Below, piece after piece: positions 7,934-15,505 of a DNA stretch of 61,037 nt. The DNA comes from a virus. Made by a program: the position numbers and the translations under genes. The DNA is taken from the IMG/VR virus record IMGVR_UViG_3300020156_000441, positions 1-61,037 of that record; one strand, given 5' to 3'. Under the pieces are notes generated by a model that ran no database searches, had not been told where the DNA came from, and was given only the letters and a program-made list of their open reading frames with translations. Each line of letters starts with the position of its first letter. Within the stretch, counting starts at the first letter, position 1.

Positions 7934-8611
7934 ATGTCCACCACCGTGGCCAACGCCTTCGTCAAACAGTTCGAGCGCGAGGTGCACGAGGCCTTCCAGC
8001 GCATGGGTTCCAAGCTGCGCAACACGGTCCGTGCCAAGAACAACGTCCAGGGCGCCTCCACCGTCTTCCAGAAGGTCGGCAAGGGCACCGCCTCCACCAA
8101 GGCGCGGCACGGCCAGGTGCCGGTGATGAACGTCGAGCACGAGCCGGTGGAGTGCCTGCTGGCCGACTATTACGCCGGCGACTGGGTCGACAAGCTGGAC
8201 GAGCTGAAGACCAACATCGACGAGCGGCAGGTGATCGCCAACGCCGGCGCCTACGCGCTGGGCCGCAAGACGGACGAGCTGATCATCCTGGAACTCGACA
8301 AGTCCGCCAACCACGCCGGGGCCGCCACCGACGGCCTGACCAAGAGCAAGGTCCTGGAGGCGTTCGAGAAGATGGGCAACGCCGACGTGCCCGACGACGG
8401 CCAGCGCTACGCCGTGGTCGGCTGGAAACAGTGGAGCCAGCTGCTGGGCATCGACGAGTTCGCCAACTCCGACTACGTCGGCGCGGACGAGCTGCCCTGG
8501 CGCGGCACCCAGGCCAAGCGCTGGCTGGGCACGCTGTGGGTCCCGCATTCCGGCCTGACGCTGAAGGACGGCGCGCGCCTGTGCCACTGGAAGGCATCGG
8601 CATTGAAATAA
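7934..8611 (+). CDS. Outer phage major capsid protein, 5' part (interrupted)
   Basis: ATG at 7934 follows AAGGAG. The first 219 residues are capsid sequence (GQVPVMNVEHEPVECLLADY, DWVDKLDELKTNIDERQVIA, RYAVVGWKQWSQLL, GTQAKRWLGTLWVPHSGL), of the type found in BPP-1-like and related podophages. After ARLCHW at the repeat GCCACTGG the frame runs into the inner prophage and adds only KASALK before a stop. The missing 52 residues, starting YHKTAVGHASGADVKTD, are at 51777-51935. The truncated 225-residue protein would lack its last strand region and is unlikely to assemble properly (inference). Confidence 0.88.
   Translation: MSTTVANAFVKQFEREVHEAFQRMGSKLRNTVRAKNNVQGASTVFQKVGKGTASTKARHGQVPVMNVEHEPVECLLADYYAGDWVDKLDELKTNIDERQVIANAGAYALGRKTDELIILELDKSANHAGAATDGLTKSKVLEAFEKMGNADVPDDGQRYAVVGWKQWSQLLGIDEFANSDYVGADELPWRGTQAKRWLGTLWVPHSGLTLKDGARLCHWKASALK
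8583..8590. repeat. Left attachment core (attL) GCCACTGG
   Basis: The 8-bp sequence GCCACTGG is repeated at 51769-51776. It encodes part of CHW in the capsid. The bases on either side differ between the two copies, so the shared core is exactly 8 bp. Confidence 0.8.
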
Positions 8612-8625
8612 AAGGCGATTTCAGC

Positions 8626-8645
8626 CGTTTTGCAGCGTTTTGCAG
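8626..8645. repeat. Tandem 10-bp repeat near left end (arm-type site)
   Basis: CGTTTTGCAG occurs twice in perfect tandem, starting 36 bp inside the left core. An inverted, slightly diverged pair stands 39 bp inside the right core (51710-51730). The symmetric placement suggests integrase or accessory-protein binding sites. Confidence 0.55.
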
Positions 8646-8791
8646 AAGCGCCATTTGGGACGTCTGGGCGAGCTGCAATATGGCTCAGGTGCGTGCGCAC
8701 ATATCATCGTATGTTAAATGGTCTTTAGGACTGATTAACCGAGAAGGGGGTATTGAATGTCCCCGCATGCCATCCATCGTGCGGAGCCATT

Positions 8792-9865
8792 ATGACAGTC
8801 ATCGAAGCCGACGAAGCCGACGAAGCAGATGCGATCACTATTGATCGAATGATCTTCCACATCGTTGGAGCTGACCTCGCTGATCCTGACCTACTTGAAG
8901 AAATTGTGGATATCACACCTTATGCCGACTTTTTTATTGAGCGGCTAAAGTCGGCATTCCGTGGGTCTGCTTATCGCTTTAAGCACGCCTCGACTTTGCG
9001 CGACCGCGTGAGGGAAGCGTTGGATGACCCTGCCAAGTTCGTCTCCACTTCCCACACCGTGGCGCACCGCTTTCAGGAACTCTATTTGATTGATCGGCGC
9101 CTTTCCCCCGGTGCTGTTATGTTCTTCCTGTTCCGGCGGGGAGAAGAGCGACTGGCTGCGGTCATGAAGTTCGATGACACCCGCGTCATCGCCTATCGCA
9201 CCGAACTCCGTGCTGGAAGGAAGCACCCGATCCTTCAGGATCTGATGCACACCTTTGTCCAGGAGCGCACCGCCATGCAGAAGTCGGCGGTCATCGCCAT
9301 AGACGAGGATGGCGGGCGGTTGATCTGCACTGACCGGAATGGGCAGCACGGAGACCTGACGGACCGCTTCCGAGATTTTTTGGATGCGCGGCGCGAAATG
9401 TCGCATGCAGACATGACGAAGCGCCTTTTCAATGCCATCATGGCGACAGGAAAGGCATGCGCGGACGTACTGCCCAGGGAGGTGCGCAATCAACTTCGTG
9501 GCCGTGCTCGCCAAGCGTTGGACCAGATGCAGGGGTATGATCCCGAGCGTCGGGGCGAATTGGTAAATGCGGTGTTCGGCCCTCTTGACGAAGGGTCGAA
9601 AGTTCACGAAAAGTTCTCGTCGGAGCTTAAAAAGGCAAAGATCCGGGATGAGCCGATCCACTTCGACACGGCCCAGCTTCCGGCTGCCACGCGGCGCATC
9701 AAGGAGACCACCGAGGGCGTTCTGGTGGTCTACAAGGTCGAAGACGTGCAGGCTGGTACCATCCAATTCGCCGATGCTGCCGGCGGTCGGAAACGGATCA
9801 TTATCGAAACGGACGGCTATTTGATCGACGATGAGTTGGACGACAAGACTCGCATCCGCCGCTAG
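8792..9865 (+). CDS. NA37/YejK-like nucleoid-associated protein
   Basis: ATG at 8792 has GGAG 5 bp upstream; a TTG at 8753 would add a poor N-terminus. The 357-residue product matches the 37-kDa nucleoid-associated family in its layout: an opening ITIDRMIFHIV segment, SPGAVMFFLFRRGEERLAAV, AVMKFDDTRVIAYRTE, then HPILQDLMHTFVQERTAMQK and AVIAIDEDGGRLICTDRNG. Family members bind DNA. Here it is a cargo gene at the left end of the inner prophage, between the attachment site and the integrase, and overlaps the next gene by 35 bp, so the two are probably one operon. In this context a DNA-sensing role in defence is plausible but unproven. Confidence 0.75.
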   Translation: MTVIEADEADEADAITIDRMIFHIVGADLADPDLLEEIVDITPYADFFIERLKSAFRGSAYRFKHASTLRDRVREALDDPAKFVSTSHTVAHRFQELYLIDRRLSPGAVMFFLFRRGEERLAAVMKFDDTRVIAYRTELRAGRKHPILQDLMHTFVQERTAMQKSAVIAIDEDGGRLICTDRNGQHGDLTDRFRDFLDARREMSHADMTKRLFNAIMATGKACADVLPREVRNQLRGRARQALDQMQGYDPERRGELVNAVFGPLDEGSKVHEKFSSELKKAKIRDEPIHFDTAQLPAATRRIKETTEGVLVVYKVEDVQAGTIQFADAAGGRKRIIIETDGYLIDDELDDKTRIRR

Positions 9866-11198
9866 GCGATTGGCCGCAGAAGGGGGCGCCTTCAACGAGA
9901 CCGCCGACGCGCTCGTTGCCAGCGGTCGCCTTGCCGAGGTCGAGCAGTTGATGGAATGGCATGCCTTGGCGGCCAGTGCCGCCGAGCATGACATGCTGTT
10001 GACGGTACGCGACGGGATTGGCGAAGCGCTCGATGCAGGCGCATCCTCGGATGAGATCACGCTTGGTCAGGAGGTGCGCGTTCGCGTATCGAAGGGGATA
10101 GGCCCCCTCGTCCGGTTCTTCACGTTCGAAGGGCTCTGTAATGGACTTACTTCTCCAGAGATTGTCCGTCGTGCTCGTTTGATCCTAGTTGCCGAGGATT
10201 TTGCGCCCTTCCGCACGCTTTCCTGCGAGTTTCGCCCTTGGGATGTCGAGGCGGACGTACTTCCTCCGCCAGATGACCCGTCCAAGGTGGAAGTCGATCC
10301 GAGAAAACTCGTCCGGGATTTGACGGGCCACTTGCTTCCCGCGTCAGTTGATTTCTGGCTGCTGGCCGGCACTCCGGAAGAGCCATCGCGTGTGCACGAC
10401 GCCTGGGTGCACGCGTCAGCGCGAGCTCTGCTCACCCTGCCTGCGGCCGAGCTTTGGCCCGACGGGCGTGACTGCAAGGTGATGTTAGCCGGGCCGCGCA
10501 AACGCACACTTCGTATGAATGTTGATGCGTTTGATCCGCGGGGCGCCCATGGTCAGCTAACGGACGCAGTCCGTTGGGTCTGCGACGTGCCGCGGGAAGC
10601 GGAAGTGCGGCACGCGCTACTGGTAAAGCGGTTGGCGACCGAATGGCCGTCCGATGATCCGGCGTGGGAAGAGGGGCTACCCCGCGTTCTAGGTGTTGCG
10701 CTGGAAGGTGCAAAAGCCGACTACAAGGCTCATCTTCACGAGAAGACGGCGGAAACCCTCAAGGCTCTTGGGGATCTGCGAAAGGCGCTGAACGAGGAAA
10801 CGTCGAAAGTCGTTGAGCGGACGCAAGGGCTGACAGCCGCGCTTTACCGCGACTTGGCGCTTGCTGTTGGTGCGTTGTCGGTCCGTATGCTGGCGTTATC
10901 CGGTGATGGTAAGGCATTGCCCGGTACGCGTTTGGTGGTTTGGGCAATGGCGATCTGGATGATGGCCAGTCTGTGGTTGAGCTTCAATACGAACCGACGC
11001 TTCCTGCGGCTTCAGTCGCGCATGCGCGCTTCATGGCATCGCCGTATCCATGCTGTTCTGTCGAGTCGCGATTTCAATGCGCTCGCGCGGCGTCCATTGA
11101 AAGAGGCCACGAAAGCATATCGTATAACGGCCCAATGGGTAGGGCTGATCTATGTGCTTATCGCTTTCGCGCTCTTTGTGTCGGGATTCATTCTGTAA
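9831..11198 (+). CDS. Coiled-coil protein with C-terminal membrane anchor
   Basis: ATG at 9831 lies inside the end of the NA37-like gene. The 455-residue product has a soluble N-terminal region of about 300 residues with no domain I recognise, a predicted coiled coil (about 300-345, ETLKALGDLRKALNEETSKV), and two membrane segments (about 365-385 and 433-453), the last ending at the C-terminus. The topology, a sensor-like partner gene followed by a membrane protein, resembles two-gene abortive-infection modules. It is the last gene before the convergent integrase. Function is unknown. Confidence 0.7.
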   Translation: MSWTTRLASAARRLAAEGGAFNETADALVASGRLAEVEQLMEWHALAASAAEHDMLLTVRDGIGEALDAGASSDEITLGQEVRVRVSKGIGPLVRFFTFEGLCNGLTSPEIVRRARLILVAEDFAPFRTLSCEFRPWDVEADVLPPPDDPSKVEVDPRKLVRDLTGHLLPASVDFWLLAGTPEEPSRVHDAWVHASARALLTLPAAELWPDGRDCKVMLAGPRKRTLRMNVDAFDPRGAHGQLTDAVRWVCDVPREAEVRHALLVKRLATEWPSDDPAWEEGLPRVLGVALEGAKADYKAHLHEKTAETLKALGDLRKALNEETSKVVERTQGLTAALYRDLALAVGALSVRMLALSGDGKALPGTRLVVWAMAIWMMASLWLSFNTNRRFLRLQSRMRASWHRRIHAVLSSRDFNALARRPLKEATKAYRITAQWVGLIYVLIAFALFVSGFIL

Positions 11199-11211
11199 GG
11201 CTCTTCTCACG

Positions 11212-12360
11212 TCATCGTCCGAGCGCCACCACATTGTTTAGGGTCGGCTCGACCATGGCCGATGCCAGCTTGGTATACGCCGCCATCGCCAGCTTCTTCG
11301 TGCGTGCCTGATAGTCGCGCAGGCTGGTCGATGACTTGTTGGCGTGGCCGGAAATGGAACTGACCTCGGCGTCGGTGCAGCCGGCCTCGTACAGACGGGT
11401 GATCAGCGTACCGCGCAGGTCGTGCCAGTGCAGGTCCACGTCCTCACCCAACACGGCGTCGCGCAGGCTGCGCCACGCGTAGTCCACGTTGCCCGGCTCC
11501 AATGGCCGGTAGCCGCGTTCACCATCCCACGGCAGCAGGCGACCCGCGCAGTCGGGCAGGGCGAGGAGTTCGTCCATCAGCTCCTTGAGTGGCGGCAGCA
11601 GGAAGACCGGCAGCCACACCTGGGCGCCGGTGGACTTCCTGGTCTTCGACGGAATCACGTGCAGCCAACCGTCGCGGTACTGGTCGCGCCGGAGGTCGCA
11701 CATGTCGCCACGCCGCAGGCCGGTGAGCAGGGAGAAGCGCATGGCACGCTGCATGTGCGGCCCCGCGGCAGCCAGAAGCGCGGCTTCCTGTTCGGGCAGC
11801 ATGATGATGTCCTTGCGGGTGCCGTGGCCGGTAAGGCGCTTGATGCGGGCGGCGTGGTTCACGTCCACCATGCCGCGGTCATACGCGAACTGGAGCAGCA
11901 ACGACAGCAGGCCCATCATCTTGTCGGCCTTGGCCGGCGTGTCGGCCAGCTCGTCGCGCCAACCGTAGAAATCCTCGCGCACGCGGCGCCGGCCGAGGTC
12001 GGCGAAGGTCTGGAAGCCGAACTTGTCGATCACCTCTCCGATCATGCGGTCACGGTCGTGCCGTGTGCGCGGGACAAGGGTCTTGTATTCCGGGCTCTCC
12101 TGATAGGCTTTAGCGATGACCTTCCAGGCGCCTTCCGGCTTCTTCGCTTTGGATCGGCGCGGCCGGCCGGCGCGGCGGGCGCGCCGCAGGTTGGCATCGA
12201 ACTCGGCCGAACCCGGTTCACCTTCGATCTTCTGCCCGCTGATCCGGTCGTAGTGGTAGACGCGGACGGTGCCGTCAGCGAGCGTGCGCTTGACGGTGTT
12301 GATGCCCTTTGGCTTTGCGCTTGGCTTCGTGCTCGGTCCGCCGCCGCTCATAGTCGTCAT
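11212..12360 (-). CDS. int: Tyrosine-recombinase integrase
   Basis: This 382-residue protein has an N-terminal basic arm-binding region, a SAM-like core-binding domain (about 90-170) and a catalytic domain. The first arginine is in LLTGLRRGDMCDLR, the HxxR motif in LHWHDLRGTLITRLYEAG, the second histidine in SSISGHANKSST and the tyrosine in SLRDYQARTKK. It should integrate and excise the inner prophage. It is transcribed leftward and converges on the cargo pair. Its start overlaps the excisionase-like gene, typical of int/xis pairs. Confidence 0.92.
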   Translation of the reverse strand: MTTMSGGGPSTKPSAKPKGINTVKRTLADGTVRVYHYDRISGQKIEGEPGSAEFDANLRRARRAGRPRRSKAKKPEGAWKVIAKAYQESPEYKTLVPRTRHDRDRMIGEVIDKFGFQTFADLGRRRVREDFYGWRDELADTPAKADKMMGLLSLLLQFAYDRGMVDVNHAARIKRLTGHGTRKDIIMLPEQEAALLAAAGPHMQRAMRFSLLTGLRRGDMCDLRRDQYRDGWLHVIPSKTRKSTGAQVWLPVFLLPPLKELMDELLALPDCAGRLLPWDGERGYRPLEPGNVDYAWRSLRDAVLGEDVDLHWHDLRGTLITRLYEAGCTDAEVSSISGHANKSSTSLRDYQARTKKLAMAAYTKLASAMVEPTLNNVVALGR

Positions 12361-12601
12361 CCTCCGCCGTCTGAATCAGCGACGCGAACGGGCCGTTGTC
12401 AACCGCCCGGTCGAGGGCGACGCGGTCCCACGTGATGCGTCCCTCCTTTTTGCCGCGGCGAACCCCCGGCGGCCAGACCCCGGCGGCAACCTCGTCGTCG
12501 AAAGTGGATGCCGAAACGCCGAGATAGGCGGCGGCCTGCTCGCGGCTGAGGAAGCGCGGCCAAAATGGTAAACCGGCGAGGTCGGCGAGGCTGGCAGCCA
12601 T
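12275..12601 (-). CDS. Excisionase-like DNA-binding protein
   Basis: The 108-residue product contains a helix-turn-helix of the MerR/AlpA type, LSREQAAAYLGVSASTFDDE, followed by a wing-like VWPPGVRRGKKEGRITWDR. Such proteins are common next to phage integrases and control excision. ATG at 12601 lies just after the upstream stop and has GGAG upstream; ATG 12625 would overlap it. The 3' end overlaps the integrase start by 86 bp. The charged Lys/Arg-rich tail may come from reading across the integrase start. Confidence 0.75.
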   Translation of the reverse strand: MAASLADLAGLPFWPRFLSREQAAAYLGVSASTFDDEVAAGVWPPGVRRGKKEGRITWDRVALDRAVDNGPFASLIQTAEDDDYERRRTEHEAKRKAKGHQHRQAHAR

Positions 12602-12606
12602 GTCCG

Positions 12607-13071
12607 TCAGTCTCCGTCGCTCCATGCGGTCATGACCGCATCGGAAAGAAGCGCCAGCACGGCAGCGGCAGCGGCGAGGTTCATGCCGGCGGCGGTCCTG
12701 GGCGAACCGAGAACGGCCAGTGTGGCGGCGTCAATGGTGCGGGCTTCCCATACCATCGACCGACCCAGCTCCGGCACCGGGCGTACCGCCAGCTCGACGC
12801 CGGCCGGCAGGGCGGCGCGCAGTGCGCGCAGGTCGCCATCGTGGCGGGTGTAGGCCGGCGCGGTGGCGTACAGCTTGCGCGCGATGGGGGCCGGCCAGTT
12901 CGGCAGCAGCGGCGCAGCACGAAGGAGCAGCCGGTGCACGCGTTGGTCGAGGTCCGGGCCGCCGGTGCTCCGCTGGGCGGCTTCGTGGGCGGCGTTGCCG
13001 AGTTCTAGCACAAGGCCCCACGCGGATCCGGTGGCGACCTGTCGCGTGGTAGTGTCTTGCAGGGCGAGCAT
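12607..13071 (-). CDS. Hypothetical protein of the leftward early operon
   Basis: ATG at 13071 has AGGAG about 11 bp upstream. The 154-residue product is Ala/Leu-rich and acidic-basic mixed, with GSAWGLVLELGNAAHEAAQR near the start and an alanine-rich helix near the end (AAGMNLAAAAAVLALLSDAV) that might be a single membrane-associated helix. I do not recognise a family. It lies between the zinc-finger gene and the excisionase-like gene, all leftward. Confidence 0.55.
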   Translation of the reverse strand: MLALQDTTTRQVATGSAWGLVLELGNAAHEAAQRSTGGPDLDQRVHRLLLRAAPLLPNWPAPIARKLYATAPAYTRHDGDLRALRAALPAGVELAVRPVPELGRSMVWEARTIDAATLAVLGSPRTAAGMNLAAAAAVLALLSDAVMTAWSDGD

Positions 13072-13085
13072 GTCGTCTGTCGCTC

Positions 13086-13502
13086 CTAAAGGCTGGATTT
13101 CTGCGGCGGCAGCTCGCGTGTGCCGCGGTGGGGATTGAAGATCCGGGGGCGGTAGGTGCGGCCGGCTTCGCGATCCTCGGCCCGCCAGTCGCGCACGAGG
13201 GCGCAGAGGGCGCTGATCAGCGACCAGCGCCGCCGGGCACGCCATTCCATGAGCAGTTCATAGGCGGCGAGGCCGCGCACCATGGCCCGGTTGTTCCATG
13301 CCTTCTTGCAGGTGTCCGAGCAGAACTCCTGTTGCAGGTGGCGGGGCGTGTACTGCTTCCCGCATTCGCGGCAGGGGCACGCCGGATAGCTGGTGCGCAC
13401 CGTCCGTGCCCGCGCCGGGCTTCCGGCGGTCTCCGTGCCATCCTGCACAGAGCGACTAGTCGCTTTGTCGTCGGGCTGAGGGGCGGCGGGCGCGTCGGTC
13501 AT
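13086..13502 (-). CDS. Small zinc-ribbon protein
   Basis: ATG at 13502 overlaps the upstream stop (ATGA). In the middle of the 138-residue product is a four-cysteine cluster, CPCRECGKQYTPRHL then QEFCSDTCKKAWNNR, which resembles the DksA-like or MYND-like short zinc fingers found in small phage proteins. The C-terminal half is basic and helical (RRRWSLISALCALVRDWRAE). A nucleic-acid-binding role in early gene control is likely but unspecified. Confidence 0.65.
   Translation of the reverse strand: MTDAPAAPQPDDKATSRSVQDGTETAGSPARARTVRTSYPACPCRECGKQYTPRHLQQEFCSDTCKKAWNNRAMVRGLAAYELLMEWRARRRWSLISALCALVRDWRAEDREAGRTYRPRIFNPHRGTRELPPQKSSL
13451..13464. repeat. Palindrome AGCGACTAGTCGCT, copy 1
   Basis: A perfect 14-bp palindrome preceded by CCTGCACAG. 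The same palindrome, with the same CCTGCACA lead, recurs at 21894-21907. It lies near the start of the zinc-ribbon gene. Role unknown. Confidence 0.6.
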
Positions 13503-13882
13503 GACACCCTCAGGCGGACGTTGCGGTAGTGCATGACGCCGGACTTCATCGAGCGCAGGCGCTTGCTCATGGCGCGGCCGAAGGCGTTGCGTGTCTCCGG
13601 CTCCATCCCCCGTTCGGCGCACCAGGAGCGGTATGCCGCCCACAGCGCGTCGGAGCGCAGGCGTGCCCCTGGCGAGGGCTCGGTGCACCCGGCAAGGAAA
13701 GCGTCGGTCCAGTCCGTCTCGACCGGGGACGCGGCGTTCAGCGACGGCAGCGGCGAGAGCAGCCACAGGCGGCGGGCGGCGTCGCGTCCGCCGATGGCTC
13801 GGGCCTCGCGGATGATGTCGATCCACAGGCGCAGCTCGTCCTGCGCGTCGGAACGGGCCGGCGCCGGGGTGGGCTCGGTCAT
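13499..13882 (-). CDS. Small protein with a D5-primase C-terminal-like winged helix
   Basis: The 127-residue product ends in SDALWAAYRSWCAERGMEPE, RNAFGRAMSKRL and SGVMHYRNVRLR. This pattern is the same as the end of the D5-type helicase at 21933-23609 (YKRYEDWCERNGQEPMKQNG, FSRKLRERGF, SGTMHW), so it appears to be a free-standing copy of the winged-helix module that ends phage primase-helicases. It could bind the origin or modulate the helicase. ATG 13882 is chosen; an ATG at 13951 is possible. Confidence 0.65.
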   Translation of the reverse strand: MTEPTPAPARSDAQDELRLWIDIIREARAIGGRDAARRLWLLSPLPSLNAASPVETDWTDAFLAGCTEPSPGARLRSDALWAAYRSWCAERGMEPETRNAFGRAMSKRLRSMKSGVMHYRNVRLRVS

Positions 13883-14075
13883 GATCGTCTCGGGTGCGGT
13901 GCCGGTTGGGTGCATGCGGCCAGCCGGGCACTGGCCGCATGCTCTCGACACGGGACACTCGCTTGATTGCCGGGAATGCGCCCGGCGCGCTCACCGCCTG
14001 CGGCGGCTACCGGAAGGGGCGATGCCAAGTCCCCTCGGGCAGCCGTCGCCGGGGCCGAAGCCCCGGCGGTGGTGC

Positions 14076-14285
14076 TCAGGCAGCGGCCGACTCGCGCGTG
14101 CCGAGGCGCTCGGCAGCAAGGTCGCGGGCAGCGGCGAGGTGCGCCTTGATGTCGTCGCGGGTGAAACGGCGCGACAGGTCGGCCTCGGTGCAAGTGCCGA
14201 ACGCCTCGGTCACCTCGACGATGAAGCCGGCCATGCGGCGGACAATGAGGGGGTGCTTGGTGGCGGCGGTGGACGGATGGCGCAT
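14076..14285 (-). CDS. Small hypothetical protein, first gene of the leftward early operon
   Basis: A 69-residue protein starting MRHPSTAATKHPLIV, with AGGGG upstream of ATG 14285. It is mostly helical and charged (TEADLSRRFTRDDIKAHLAA). The upstream region holds two repressor-type operators, so it is probably an early gene under CI control. The spacer 13883-14075 downstream has no supported gene. Confidence 0.5.
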   Translation of the reverse strand: MRHPSTAATKHPLIVRRMAGFIVEVTEAFGTCTEADLSRRFTRDDIKAHLAAARDLAAERLGTRESAAA

Positions 14286-14397
14286 GCGATGACCCCTGGG
14301 AAAGAACCCGCCGGGCGGGCCGCGCCCGGCGGGCAGTTTTGGGAGGGACGCACCCACATGAGGTACACCATACCTCGTTCGGGCGCCGATCAAATAT

Positions 14398-14411
14398 ATG
14401 CGCATACGCAT
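14398..14411. promoter_or_regulatory. Operator ATGCG-CATA-CGCAT
   Basis: One of four copies of ATGCG-N4-CGCAT flanking the CI-type repressor gene. This one and the next lie downstream of the repressor and upstream of the leftward early gene that starts at 14285. Confidence 0.65.
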
Positions 14412-14430
14412 AAAGAGCGTCAACGAAAAA

Positions 14431-14444
14431 ATGCGGAGGCGCAT
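14431..14444. promoter_or_regulatory. Operator ATGCG-GAGG-CGCAT
   Basis: Second copy of the ATGCG-N4-CGCAT dyad, 33 bp from the first (about three helical turns), in the control region of the leftward early operon. Confidence 0.6.
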
Positions 14445-14488
14445 AGACGCTCCGCTGGCGATGCGTGTTTATGCGTGCGGCGAGGTGC

Positions 14489-15157
14489 TCAGCGGCGGAA
14501 AAAGTGCCGGTACGACCCGATCACGAGCGAGGTGATGATGACGCTGTCAACGTCGTCTTCCTGCCCGTCGTGCGGGCGGATTGGCTGCTGAAAGGCCGGG
14601 TGATCCGACTCCGGCATCAGCCACGGTTCACCTTCGTGCAAGACGAATTTCTTGACCGTCGCCTCGATAAAGCCGTCGTGGCGGTGCCGCTCGACGACGA
14701 CATAGTCGCCGGGCTGCGGGTCGGTTCCGAGTTCCTCGAACCGCACGCATTCGACGACGCTGCCTTCTGGAAAAACTCTGTTCATGGAAGGCCCGCGCAC
14801 TTCCAAGCCGTAGCGCTTAACGTTTGGGAACTGAGGATGCGGCGGAAGGGAAACCGAATACCACTCGTCGCTCACCCACTCCACGGCTTCCACCCAATGA
14901 CCGGCCTGCACAGCGCCCATCACGAATACGGGCCGCAACGTTAACTCTTCGTTGACCCGCTCACCATAGGCGAACTGCTGCGGTGTTTCGCCGGCCAGCT
15001 CGGCAAGGGCGACGATCTGGTCGAACTCCGGTTCCTGTGTGCCCTTTTCCCAGCGGCTCACTGTCGATTGAGACACGCCGAGCAGCTCCGCGAACTCGTG
15101 TTGGTTGAGTCCGCGCGACTTGCGCAATCGCTTGATCCGGGCTGGGAGCTGGCTCAT
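14489..15157 (-). CDS. CI-type repressor of the inner prophage (HTH + S24)
   Basis: ATG at 15157 gives a 222-residue protein starting MSQLPARIKRLRKSRGLNQH. The XRE-type helix-turn-helix is in residues 8-62 (EFAELLGVSQSTVSRWEKG). The C-terminal S24 peptidase domain has the serine in LEVRGPSMNRVFPEGSVV and the lysine in FIEATVKKFVLHEG. It should maintain lysogeny of the inner phage and be inactivated by SOS-driven autocleavage. It is divergent from a Cro-like gene and surrounded by four ATGCG-N4-CGCAT operators. Confidence 0.9.
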   Translation of the reverse strand: MSQLPARIKRLRKSRGLNQHEFAELLGVSQSTVSRWEKGTQEPEFDQIVALAELAGETPQQFAYGERVNEELTLRPVFVMGAVQAGHWVEAVEWVSDEWYSVSLPPHPQFPNVKRYGLEVRGPSMNRVFPEGSVVECVRFEELGTDPQPGDYVVVERHRHDGFIEATVKKFVLHEGEPWLMPESDHPAFQQPIRPHDGQEDDVDSVIITSLVIGSYRHFFRR

Positions 15158-15193
15158 GGCAATCGGATTATGCGTGGTCGGATGGCAAGGCAA

Positions 15194-15207
15194 ATGCGGA
15201 TGCGCAT
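15194..15207. promoter_or_regulatory. Operator ATGCG-GATG-CGCAT
   Basis: Third copy of the ATGCG-N4-CGCAT dyad, in the divergent control region between the CI-type and Cro-type genes. A further half site, TTATGCGT, lies at 15168-15175. Confidence 0.7.
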
Positions 15208-15235
15208 AATCGGTTGAGTTACCCCTTGCGATGTT

Positions 15236-15249
15236 ATGCGTATGCGCAT
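15236..15249. promoter_or_regulatory. Operator ATGCG-TATG-CGCAT
   Basis: Fourth copy, within the larger dyad TTATGCGTATGCGCATAA (15234-15251), 42 bp from the third copy (four helical turns) and immediately before the Cro-like start. Confidence 0.75.
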
Positions 15250-15262
15250 AAATTCAGAGCCC

Positions 15263-15499
15263 ATGAACGCCATCCGCTATATCCGCAAGACGGTGCTTGG
15301 CCTGTCGCAAGGCGAACTGGCCCGGATTGCCGGCACCACGCAGACCACCGTCAGCCGGTGGGAGCGGGGAGAACTGGAGCCCTCGCATGGGGAGATGGCC
15401 GCCATCCGGCGGCACGCCATCGAGAAGGGCACCACCTGGAACGACGCTTGGTTCTTCGAAGCGCCGGACGACCGAACGGTCGCCGCGGACGCGGCTTAG
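15263..15499 (+). CDS. Cro-like XRE repressor
   Basis: ATG at 15263 gives a 78-residue protein with an XRE helix-turn-helix (LGLSQGELARIAGTTQTTVS, RWERGELEPSHGEMAAIRRH). It is the first gene rightward from the divergent control region, the position of cro. It should bind the same operators as the CI-type protein and favour lytic growth. An upstream ATG at 15236 lies inside the operator and is not preferred. Confidence 0.82.
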   Translation: MNAIRYIRKTVLGLSQGELARIAGTTQTTVSRWERGELEPSHGEMAAIRRHAIEKGTTWNDAWFFEAPDDRTVAADAA

Positions 15500-15505
15500 G
15501 GAGGC

